Of a stretch of DNA of 16,602 nucleotides, positions 7,901 to 16,549 are shown one piece after another (positions within the stretch are counted from its first letter, which is position 1; each line of letters starts with the position of its first letter). Location: positions 1-16,602 of the forward strand of contig JAAAIG010000835.1 of assembly GCA_015852425.1 (NCBI GenBank), read 5' to 3'. The translations under genes were made by a program, and so were the position numbers. This DNA comes from Gryganskiella cystojenkinii. Taxonomy: Eukaryota > Mortierellomycota > Mortierellomycetes > Mortierellales > Mortierellaceae. The notes under the pieces were generated by a model. That model had not been told where the DNA came from. It did no database searches and was given only the letters and a program-made list of their open reading frames with translations.

Positions 7901-9739
7901 TGGGACCTGAAGATGATTTCCTGCTGCTGATGGGTTCATGGGTGGCAACTGGGACGAATAATTGTTATTGTTGCTTTCGTAATCCATAGATGAGCTCATC
8001 ATCGCGTCCTCAGCAGCAAGAGACTTGCGTCTGAGTTGTTGAACAGAGGGCCGGCGACTGACTCTACCCTGGGAAGGACGACGCACGGGAGAAGGCTGTG
8101 GGAGTGTAAAACCTTCGAGCATACCGGGGTCGATCGCCAAAGGGTTCGAGTCATCGAGCTCATCCTCTTCCTCCTGCATGAGCTGTCCTGCTGGTGAACG
8201 GCGATCCATATCTTCATCATCCTGTTGCGGCCGATCAGCCTTCACTCCAACTGATGATCCAGAGATCTCGGGGGTCTTCTCGGTTCCAACCTTGGGACTA
8301 TGGGCCGCGTTAACGATATTGGCCTTGACTTTGGATCCACGTCTGGACTTGGTGGTTGATGGCGGCGCGAGTCCAAGGCTGTTCTCACCCGAGGACGGTG
8401 TCCCAGAATCGGGCAGAGAATGACCGTAGACGACACCTGCGATCATGTTACGGATCTTGGATTCGGAATAGGACTTGTTGCAGATCAGGCTCATCGACAC
8501 TGGGGGTCTGCATTTGAAGCGCAAGTTACCATCTGTTGATGTGACATCGTGATGACGCAGTGAATAAAAAGTATAAAGGCAAAAGGGCCGGTGAGCATCA
8601 CATTGAACGACCTAAAGAGGCTCTTAACCCCCTTCTTTCCCCTTTTTTCAGCCACTGATAAAATAATAAAAACGGAAAAAAGATCATGTTTGACGCTGAG
8701 GCATACCAGACATGCCATCGCGTTGGATGGTATTACGACAGAAGCATTTTGCACAAGGGATCAAGTTTCGGAATTGCTTGAACAACGCAATCGTCTCTTC
8801 TTGTAGGGCTGATCTGGGGATGGTCGCGGGCATGGTTCGCAAAGACGGTCTTCTGGACGACGAAGATGAAGTAGCGGTTGTTGGGGTCTCCATCTGAGCT
8901 GTGCTAGGACTTGAGGGTGTGTTGACCAGACTGGAGGCTGCGGAGGTATCGACCATCAGATGGCAATTTCTCTGCGTGAGCTGGGTAAGTTTATCAGGAC
9001 CGCCGGTGATGGGTTCATCTTCTTCGTTGTCGTCGTCGTCGTTGTTGTTGCCCTCCTGGTTTTGGTGTGGATAGTTACTTTTCTCAGTTTCGGAAGATGA
9101 TCCGTCCTGCAAGGAGTCATCCTCATCGTGGGTCATGATAATGTCTGGTGTGTTGACCGTTGCAGATAATGATGGTGTTGTTGTTGTGGTTGTGGTCGTC
9201 ACGACCGGGACGACGCCATGTTCCGTCTTCAACTTCAGGAGTTGTTGGTGTTGTTGTGGTTGGGTCGAAGGATATGACGGGTTGTTACTATTGTTGATGT
9301 TAAAAGCCTCCTGTTGGTCTTCACGAGGGGAGCCCGGTGGTTCTTGCTGCTGTGGTTGTTGATGGTGTTGGCGTTGCTGCTGTGCTGATGGGAACTGTGG
9401 TTGCTGTTGATGTTGAGGGGGCATCGAGAAAGGGTGGATCGGGGACTCCGCATAGTCAATATGACCATCAAATTCGTTCATGTTGCTGGTTCTGGACGAG
9501 GAAGAAGAAGGAGGAATACCGTTCGAGCTTGAGGAAAGATCATTAAAGGATGGTGGTTGTTGTGCTTGCGGTTGAGTCTCCATCTCCAATGGATGGACAT
9601 CATGATCCGGCTCGGTTTTTACGGTAGGAGCCAAAGACTTTTTGGATGGTGACTGAGCCCTTGACCCTGACGAGCTGTTGTTGTCATTGTTGTTGTTATT
9701 GTTGTTGGACAGGGTCGACTGCGAAAGTGCCGACAACAT
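4901..9739 (-). CDS. Large poly-Q/Ser-rich nuclear regulator with a C2C2 zinc-binding module (three exons)
   Basis: Exons are 9739-8707, 8532-6568 and 6471-4901; joined they keep one frame and encode 1522 residues. Residues 1-315 are Asn/Gln/Ser/Thr-rich and disordered. Residues 315-371 form the only compact N-terminal module: LFKQFRNLIPC, then Cys329-x2-Cys332, a GMSDGNLRFKC stretch with Cys352, Cys362, then NKSYSESK. This is a plausible zinc ribbon, loosely like InsA-type CxxC...G...RFKC fingers. Residues 400-990 are disordered with a Q8 run (646-653) and many RRxS sites. The third exon has a KKRR nuclear-localisation-like motif (1182-1185), a poly-Ala helix (1210-1224), a compact VDYSLFTRVETAGWRILIPP region (about 1297-1334) and a long acidic tail (1385-1522). 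I infer a nuclear DNA-binding or transcriptional regulator; the named family is unknown. The start is the first ATG of the long frame, and none of its other-frame ORFs are credible. Confidence 0.82.
6472..6567 (-). other. Intron 2 of the large regulator gene
   Basis: The donor GTAAGT starts at 6567 and the acceptor CTTATAG ends at 6472 (96 bases), with an ACTAAAC branch-like sequence in between. Removal splits an Arg codon (C|GT, residue 1000) and joins the two long open frames exactly in phase. Retention would bring in a stop three codons past the donor. Confidence 0.9.
7607..7630 (-). repeat. Poly-glutamine run (eight codons) in the large regulator
   Basis: Eight consecutive Gln codons, mixed CAA and CAG, encode residues 646-653; more Gln-rich sequence follows on both sides. 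The mixed codons argue against very recent slippage. Other homopolymeric tracts in the same protein are an N7 run near residue 12, a T8 run near 181-188 and a Q5 run near 1344-1348. Confidence 0.8.
8533..8706 (-). other. Intron 1 of the large regulator gene (splits the zinc module)
   Basis: The donor GTATGC starts at 8706 and the acceptor ATCAACAG ends at 8533 (174 bases). Removing it joins TCT G to AT GGT, giving Ser344-Asp345-Gly346, and places Cys329/Cys332 and Cys352/Cys362 in one continuous module. If the intron were kept, translation would stop seven codons past the donor at TGA, after only half the module. Confidence 0.85.
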
Positions 9740-10570
9740 GATTGGTGATAATAAAGAGTGCTGCTAGCGTGGTTGGGGTCAGAGTTGGGGTTGAAGGAGG
9801 CGGGATAGTACTAGTAGGCTACGAGAGCGATGTTGCTATGGGTGGGATACAGAAAAAAAACGGCGAAGTGGCTGCCTAGGTGGTTGGGGGAAGGGATTGT
9901 ATTACAGGGGAGCAGTAAAGAAGAAAATGCTAAATGTCAGTTGGGCGGAGGTTGCGGGATGAAGTAACGATTGAAGAAAAGAAGAAGAAGAGATATGAGA
10001 ACGATGGAAAGAAGTAGAGAAAAAGAGAAGAAAGTAAGAACGCGATCGAAGTCAGATGAGAGAGGCAGGGAGGTGAGCAAGGGTGGTGTCGTAGCTTGTT
10101 ATCCAAAGAAACGAGAAATGAGCATAAGAAGGGACAATAAGGAAGGGATCGTTTTGAAGGGGTGGGGGGCAAAGGGAAACTGGGTGATGATGATTTCAAG
10201 GAGGGAGGCAGACGACCAGATCCAGGTTTTGGTTCCGTCTTCTGGCTGACAAAAATAAAATCACGGTTGAGGGGGTTGAACACGTCCAAAATATTGCAAA
10301 CGAAAAAGCCAATCGCTGTTCCATGGCGTCTCAAAATAAAAGGTGTTGTTCGTCCCGATTTGATGGTCAATGCTAATTGCGGACCAAACGCAATTCCAAG
10401 AAAAAAGGGAACAGGGAAAAGGGAAAAAGAAGGGAAGCACGGAGAACGCAGGGCTCAAAAGAGCACTTTTTATCGTTTTGGGTTGCACGAACAGGATATT
10501 TTTGTATGTACTTTCCCACAAGTGTTTTTTTTGTTGATGTTGGAATGTGGAGAAAGAGATAGTTTACATC

Positions 10571-10582
10571 CGCGCGCGCGCG
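10571..10582. repeat. (CG)6 dinucleotide run
   Basis: Six CG units stand alone in otherwise AT/purine-rich upstream DNA. Alternating CG of this kind can adopt Z-form and is a cluster of CpG sites. It is probably a simple repeat without a specific role. Confidence 0.6.
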
Positions 10583-11211
10583 GTTAGTTTGATGTTGTTT
10601 TTGTTGGATAAAAGCGTTACCTGGCAAGATAGCTTTGAGCACGACGAATCAAAACGGTTGGGTTTCCAGTGGGTCTTCTTTGTCGGATATCGCAAGTACA
10701 AAGTGTAAGAAGATTGGGGAGGAGAGACAGAAAGGGAACGTAAGCGAGGAACAAAAAAATGGGGAACTAAACGAGTAAAAGAAATGGTAAAAGTGCACAA
10801 GCCGAAATGACTTTAAATGAGATTCTCGATCTGGAGAGGATGGATTCAGAAACAAAGGAAACGTCCAGGGCAAAAAGAGCCGATAAGGTGTGACGATATA
10901 TTGTTTGTTTGGAATGCGATTTAAAGACGTGTAATTGTGCTCTGCCTGATGAACGGTATGAAAGAGAAAGAGAGAGAGAAAAGCAGGAAGAGGGGGAAGA
11001 AAATGAGGGATATGAAACAAGAGAGGGAGAAAAAAGAATCAGAAAGAGAGATCCGACAAAACGGACGACTTTTGAAGAAAAAAGTAAGTCGCTGGGGGTT
11101 CCTTCAAGGGGGGGTGCAAGTGCGGAGACGGAAGGGAGAGGAGAAGGAGTGAAATAGATAGAGCTGAGAGAGACAGAGAAAGATTGAGAGGAGAACGGGG
11201 GGTTGGTGATA

Positions 11212-11235
11212 GGATGTCTGGATGTCTGGATATCT
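11212..11235 (+). repeat. Three tandem 8-bp copies (GGATGTCT type)
   Basis: GGATGTCT, GGATGTCT and GGATATCT lie head to tail, followed by a partial GGATGGGA. This is a short microsatellite-like array upstream of the large regulator gene. Confidence 0.75.
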
Positions 11236-11388
11236 GGATGGGATCAGGGATGAAAGAGAGGCCGGACTGAGAGAAGCACGGTGTTGTCCTCTTTTAAGGA
11301 TGATAGCAAATAAGAAAGAGAGAGACAGAGGGGACCCCGCAAAAACCGTGGCCACCCTCACCTTTTGCAGGTCACTTTGGGGATAGTA

Positions 11389-11416
11389 GGGGATTGGGGA
11401 TTGAGGATTGGAGATT
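11389..11416 (+). repeat. Four tandem 7-bp copies (GGGGATT type)
   Basis: GGGGATT, GGGGATT, GAGGATT and GGAGATT lie head to tail, the last merging into a T-run. The copies have diverged by single purine changes, so the array is not recent. It is too short and too regularly spaced for a CRISPR array. Confidence 0.75.
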
Positions 11417-11450
11417 TTTTAAGGATACGCACTTCGATGCAAGGCAGTCA

Positions 11451-13655
11451 TGTTCTGGTTTTATTTACTGCCCTGGCCTGAGCAAACTCCATCCTTTGGA
11501 TTCTGAACAGTAGAGACAATTTGCGGAATAGTGGTTTGTCTTTTTTTCGTTCCAAGAAAACACAGGGTACTAAACACAAGTAGGGTGGTTAGGTTTGGTG
11601 GTCAAATTCTAGGTCAAAGTCATGGTGGGCGGCTTTGAGATCAGGTCCTGACGAAAGCGATCCACACACACAAATAAGCTTGCACCACCCCCAGTCCAAG
11701 AGAGAGAGAGCACAAAAGGTAAAATGCTTTTCTTTTTGTTCATTTCTTCAAAAGCACCTACAGGTCCTGAGTCCTCTTGTCTCCCTAGCGGGTTTGTTCC
11801 AGGAAGAGGATTGAGCAGTGCAGAACAAAAAAAAAAAAAAAAGGGACGAGGGGTTGCACAAAGGGATCCCAAAAGCAAGGGGACACAAAACAATTCGCGA
11901 GACGGGGACGAAGGTTAAGTCTGAGACTGAGGCATCAAATTTCATCAACTCGCCGTGAACCATTGACACCATTGGAGAATAGAGTTGATAATATTTCTCT
12001 GGTTAACCAATAGCTACTGCGAGGCGGCGACAGCCACGCCAACAGGTGCCCCTCTGTCACCCTGGACAACAGGGCGCCGTTATGGATGTGCATAATTCCA
12101 ATTTTACTGTCCTTTTTGGCGTCTTTCCCTCATGCGAGATAATGGCTGATTGGGGGGAGAGACTGAACACTCCTTCAAACACACTGTTCTAATGGACGGA
12201 CATTTTTTGCCTTGTTAATTTAACGTATTAGCCCATGAATGACTTTTTACTTAAGTCGTTCCTTGCGGGCAGGGAGGGGGGCAGAGGACACACGGAGTCA
12301 TAGTCGTGACACGTCGAGAAGTGGCGCGCCTTTTCGCTTCTGCTTCTCCTTTCTACCAAGAATAGCCGTGAATTCACGACCCCTGGAGCACCATTTTTTC
12401 TTTGATGAGACTCTTAGCGATTGCTCCGTTTCCCTCACATTTTTTTCCCTTGTGCTTCATTATCTCCTTGCAAAAATCATGCAAAAAAGGGACATGGGAG
12501 GAGGAAGGAAGAGGGGCGAGGGATGGAAGGAAGGGGGACCAGAGTGAACGACAAACAGCACGTACACATGGCACGACAGCAAGAGAGAAAGTCAGAGCGA
12601 CAGCAGGGCACTCGAGCTGGGGGTTGAGCTTGATGCCCACAATTTTTGTTTCCACTTACCTGATAGCGGTGTGAAGTAGGCGACATACATTTTACTGTTC
12701 TTTCCCAGAAGTGTCAAGCTCTGGGCATCTGAGATCTACCATGGTGGTCGCACGTAGCAGTCTGTCATCGAGGTGCACCTTTCTGTCGATATCATTTATG
12801 CGCACTGTCCGTCCAGATCACGCGAATGTAAAAGATCCAATTAGTCGCTGTGCTTGGGTCCTCTCCCTTTTTTATGGTCCCCAGCACTGTCGTTCAAAAG
12901 AAAAAAAATGGCGTGTGTCCGTGCAGAAGATTTTTCAAAGGGGGTGTTGGTCTTGGGCTTGGATTTTGGGCTTTGCGTTTTGTACTTTGTGTTCAGTTTG
13001 CACAGTCTGTCTGTTGTCTTTCCTTGTGACCAAACCTTGGACAATTACTGGGTTTCTTGTTACTCCCAGCCCAGTGCAAGATCTTTTTTTATTGCATTTC
13101 CACAACTGAGTCGTGATCAGTCTTCTTTTCTCTCGTTTGCCATTCTTGGCCTCAAGAAAGGGATAAAGATAGAAAGGAAAAGAGGCGAGTAAGAGCAAAG
13201 AGCGAAACGAGAGCGCACAACAATTGAGTGATGAGCATGCGCATGATGATGGTGTTCTTGGAGCAATCGTCAGCCAGCGATGGGACTCGAGTGAGCAACC
13301 AAACATGTTCGGCTTTTCTTTCACCTGTGAAAAAAAGAGTCGAGATTGCTCGCTGCCAACGAAGAAAACAAATGAGAATGATTGCTCTTCTTGAGTAGAG
13401 AGTCAACGACGGAGCGAAATCAAGGACAAAAGAGAACATAAAAAAAGAAATCTTCAAGGGGGTTCGATTGTGCTTGTTCAATTGCCTTAACATGTTGCTC
13501 TGCTCCATGACAAAACACCAAGAGACGGAAGAAGGGAGGGTGAGGGATGGTCACCTTTTTGTTCGTCGAACGGCAAGAGAAGGTCCCATGATGTGTCCAA
13601 GCGTTGAGACACGATTTTGAAGATTCGATTCAAATATCAAATCGATTTTTTGTGG
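11451..13655. other. Gene-free intergenic stretch
   Basis: About 2.2 kb in which no reading frame shows coding bias or a recognisable domain. It contains an A16 run (11827-11842) and an imperfect GC-rich hairpin (about 12043-12076). A perfect minus-strand splice-donor match (CAG|GTAAGT, 12662-12654) could belong to an undetected leader exon. No tRNA boxes in correct spacing were found. Confidence 0.5.
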
Positions 13656-13696
13656 CTTTCTTTCTTTTGTTCCCTCTTTTCTTTTTCTTTCTCTTC
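13656..13696 (+). promoter_or_regulatory. CT-rich tract in the promoter/leader of the 313-residue gene
   Basis: The segment is pyrimidine except for one G (13669), and begins about 205 bases upstream of the ATG at 13863. Such CT blocks often lie just before transcription starts of well-expressed fungal genes. After it comes a C/A-rich leader typical of a 5' UTR. No TATA box is evident. Confidence 0.4.
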
Positions 13697-13862
13697 ATCA
13701 TCGCTTTTCAGACACACACTCACACTTCCACCACATCAACCCCTTTTCTTTTCTCGTTCACACGCACCAACAACAGTTCTCATAGCTTCAACTTCCGTTT
13801 TCCCTCCAAAATTCCTTCCACAACGACGCAACACAAACGTAGATCAAAAACCAACAAGTTCA

Positions 13863-15203
13863 ATGTCCGATCAAAAACCAACCCCCTTCAGTCAGTTCTG
13901 CTTCTTCAAGAGCCTGTCGTACTCTCTCTTTGAGGATGACTGGATCAACATGGTCGAGTCGTGGCAGTCCATGGTTACTGTGAACGCACCCATGCCCGAG
14001 TTCTCTTACAACTTGGTCCCCTTCTTTGCCAACGCTCCTCGCCTCTTGCCAGTCTTTCACCGGTACCTCACTTTTGCTGACCAGGTAAGAGCCTAGTAGC
14101 GATTTTGCCACTTTTATGCGCTCATGGTTTTTTTGCACACACTCCCTCCAGCCCCACCATTTGCAGACTTCTTCCCACTCTGCTGCCTGCTTTCCTCTTT
14201 TCTTCTCTACTGCTCCGTCTCGCTCTCTTCGACCGTTCCCGTCTCCTTTTTCCAGTTTTGTTTCGTTCGCGTGACCCATCGAAGCTAAATCAAACCAAAA
14301 GTCACGTGCTGGTGGCTTGGTTCAGCCCGTACGTATTTCCCAACTAACTTCCCTATGACCGAATTTGTACGTTATTTGTTCCATAGGACCAAGACTTCCT
14401 CTCGACCTTGACCACGGTCTTGATGTCGACTCCTCTCTTGATTAAAGTCCAACATATCCTCAAGTCCACAGAATTGTTTTCCGCCTATGTCGTCGCTCTC
14501 AAGCTCGACAAGCCGTCGGCTTCGCACACAGAAGTCATGCAGTCCCTTCAGACATTCCTCTCTGGTCTTTCTGAGTCCAAGAGACTCGAGATCCTCAGAG
14601 TCTTTGCAGAGGAAGAGGCCTCGGACTCTATGGGTAATACATATTTAGAACCTTGGCGATTACACTAGGCCCAAAAAATGTTATCATTTTTACGCACATT
14701 TGTCTAACTTATTTTACTCTTCCCTAATAGGCTTCTCGACTTCGACTTTGGATACGGCTTTGCAGCTGCTTCATGCTGACACTCAACTCTACATCGACAT
14801 TCTCTCAACTTTGCAGTTGAACCAGACCCAGAACATGCCCTGGGACGCTGTCGTTACCAAGATTAAGGATCTGGTGATGACCAAGAAACCTCACGCCTGG
14901 GTTGGAATCGAACAGTTCCTCCAGTCACTGCATTGGAGTTCGTCTTCGCAGCAAGAGACCACCTCAGCTATGGTCGAAGAAGAGGAGGACGATGATATCG
15001 TCGAGATGATCGAAGGTGTCGATTACTACCCTGATGAGGAGGGCGAACAAGAAATCGGTTCATTCCCCGAAGGCGAAGAGTACGATCATCACTATGCCGC
15101 GTTCCTTCAGGACGTTCAGGAGATCCAGTCCGGTCACGAGGTCCTAGATAACTTTTCCAAGTTGAACGTCGCTGACAGCCGCCTTGTCGTCGAGTCTTGC
15201 TAA
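13863..15203 (+). CDS. Uncharacterised 313-residue helical protein with acidic C-terminal region (three exons)
   Basis: Exons are 13863-14084, 14387-14633 and 14731-15203; joined they give 313 residues in one frame. The N-terminus (1-74) is aromatic-rich (FSQFCFFKSLSYSLFEDDW). Residues 75-225 are predicted mostly helical with Leu-rich amphipathic segments such as LIKVQHILKST and ALQLLHADTQLYIDILSTL. Residues 238-290 are strongly acidic (VEEEEDDD, PDEEGEQE, PEGEEYDHH). There is no signal peptide, membrane segment, Cys cluster or recognisable catalytic motif, so a cytosolic or nuclear helical-bundle or adaptor-like protein is likely; I do not recognise the family. Both introns have good GT-AG ends and CTAAC branch sites. 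The ATG at 13863 follows a C/A-rich leader and has A at -3; upstream frames are composition artefacts. Confidence 0.85.
14085..14386 (+). other. Intron 1 of the 313-residue protein gene
   Basis: The donor GTAAGA follows CCAG at 14084 and the acceptor TTCCATAG ends at 14386 (302 bases, phase 0). A CTAAC branch-like site lies about 40 bases before the acceptor. The intron is longer than the others in this window and contains a CACGTG E-box at 14303-14308. Splicing joins DQ to DQDF. Confidence 0.85.
14634..14730 (+). other. Intron 2 of the 313-residue protein gene
   Basis: The donor GTAATA starts at 14634 and the acceptor CCCTAATAG ends at 14730 (97 bases, phase 1). TCTAAC near 14703 is a good branch site. 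Splicing recreates a Gly codon (G|GC) and continues the frame; reading through would hit a stop at 14666-14668. Confidence 0.88.
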
Positions 15204-16549
15204 AACGAACTCACAAGAACAAACTATGTGACTCTTGACCTTGTGAGGTTTTGCTAAAAAGCTTCAGCAGCACCGAGGTCGACAACTTAACCCAACCACC
15301 AGCAAAAAAAAAAAAAAAAATTCAACGCAAGATCTTTATTTCAACACTATCAGTACCGACGGCAAAAATTCCAAGGCGACTTGTGGGCAAAAGAAGTTCA
15401 GACAAGAGCAAGAACCCGACAAAAAAATCTCTGCAAACTCGACTTAATAAGACAGAAAACAAACGAACTCGGCAAACACACTCAAAACTCTCTCAAAAAA
15501 AAATCGAAACATCGCGAACCCAGAGGAATGGCAGACTGGAAACGACAAGAAAAAAAGGTCTAGCTAAAAATCACGGACCTCTTCTCCAACGACAAACAGA
15601 ACATCTCAATCATCATCAGGACTCCTAAACTCTGAAATCGGCATCTCTTCGACACCTTCATTTCCTCTTTGGATTGAAGTGTCGTCAACCCGCCCACCAA
15701 AAAAACAAACACCCACCAATCAACAGAAAAACACACATATATACCCTTTGTTAGCATTCCTTTTGTTCTTGATTTGTTTGTATGTAGCTTATCCTTGTTT
15801 TCTTCGTTTTTTGCCTTCACGTTTTCTCTCTTTTGGTTTCTTTCTCCTCGCCTTGTTCACAAACCTGTACTTTAACTCTTTGCCAATCTGCTTTGGTCTT
15901 TACTTCTTTTTGCAATGTTATTTTGTTGCTCTTCCTATTGTTTTGTACTATTACTGTTTCGTGCCCACAAAAAAAAAATCGTTTCTGAAAAAATAAAAAT
16001 ATCCGCCCACGATCCATCAACTCTTGTTTTCACGCTTCTTCCTCTCCCCATTTTTCTGTTGCACAGCAGGTTATTGTGGTGACCTGAGAACGAATGCAGA
16101 ACCGACAAGGTGGGACGAAGTGTCGGAGAGGAAGCAGAGGCGCATTGATGCGAGGCTGCGATTGAGCTTGAACACATTCAACATTTTTGGTCGTGTGCCT
16201 CGTTCAGTTCGTTTTCTTTTCGGGTCGGATGCTGAAAAAAATAGACAGTGTGGGCGTTCGCGTCGGTTTCAGAGAAGGCTGGCGGTCCTTTGCATTTTAT
16301 CTTTGATGTTGCGCTTACCTCAACGGCTCTTATTTTCAACCTGCGCAAACCACATTCTTCCTCCTCCTTCCGACCAGCCCATCTCGATCTTGGATGGGTT
16401 TAAGATAACAAGCATCCAGTTTTCATTCAACAACAGGATGATGAAAAAATGCGGGGCATGCACGATGAGGATAGAAGGAGGAGCGTCAAATATTATAATC
16501 AGAACTTAGTCGGAGTGAATAGGTGATAATGAAAGGTACTTGTCAGGTA
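15204..16549. other. 3' flank: A-rich then T-rich, no convincing gene
   Basis: Downstream of the 313-residue gene the + strand is A-rich (about 15250-15560, including an A17 run near 15304-15320) and then T-rich (about 15740-15960). AATAAA at 15992-15997 is a possible but distant poly(A) signal for the rightward gene. Frames here (Lys-rich at 15251-15628, Phe/Leu-rich at 15679-15996, Arg-rich at 16024-16509) follow base composition and have no recognisable domains. Confidence 0.5.

Larger units (their letters stand above)
9740..11450 (-). promoter_or_regulatory. Purine-rich (+ strand) upstream/leader region of the large regulator gene
   Basis: The + strand is strongly purine-rich over long stretches (about 9960-10080 and 10960-11050), so a leftward transcript would have a CT-rich leader, as is common before fungal start codons. 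I see no TATA box for the leftward gene. Open frames here are low-complexity consequences of the composition. The promoter boundary and transcription start cannot be located from sequence alone. Confidence 0.4.

Noticed and set aside
8491..8754. 87-codon minus-strand frame spanning intron 1 of the regulator
   Set aside because: It reads mainly through the intron and uses the wrong frame in exon 2; the spliced reading restores a cysteine module.
9930..10370. 146-codon minus-strand frame upstream of the regulator
   Set aside because: Low-complexity Ser/Pro/Leu/Phe from CT-rich leader sequence, without domain or splice support.
11389..11416. CRISPR-like regular repeats
   Set aside because: The repeats are 7-8 bases and contiguous without spacers, in a eukaryotic genome context.
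11700..11842. Possible SINE-like retroelement ending in A16
   Set aside because: GGTTTGTTCC resembles a B-box only loosely, no A-box lies at the right distance and no target-site duplication was found.
12043..12076. GC-rich imperfect hairpin, considered as a tRNA or structured RNA
   Set aside because: There is no cloverleaf, no A/B boxes and the arms pair imperfectly.
12711..13109. 132-codon forward frame with a hydrophobic end
   Set aside because: Competing open frames exist on both strands, there is no coding bias and no recognisable family.
15679..15996. 105-codon frame that looks like a membrane protein
   Set aside because: The Phe/Leu richness follows from T-rich 3' UTR composition, and the N-terminal part is A-rich UTR.
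16024..16509. 161-codon forward frame before the transposon end
   Set aside because: No domain or helpful composition; an overlapping minus frame is equally open. It was kept only as part of the intergenic description.
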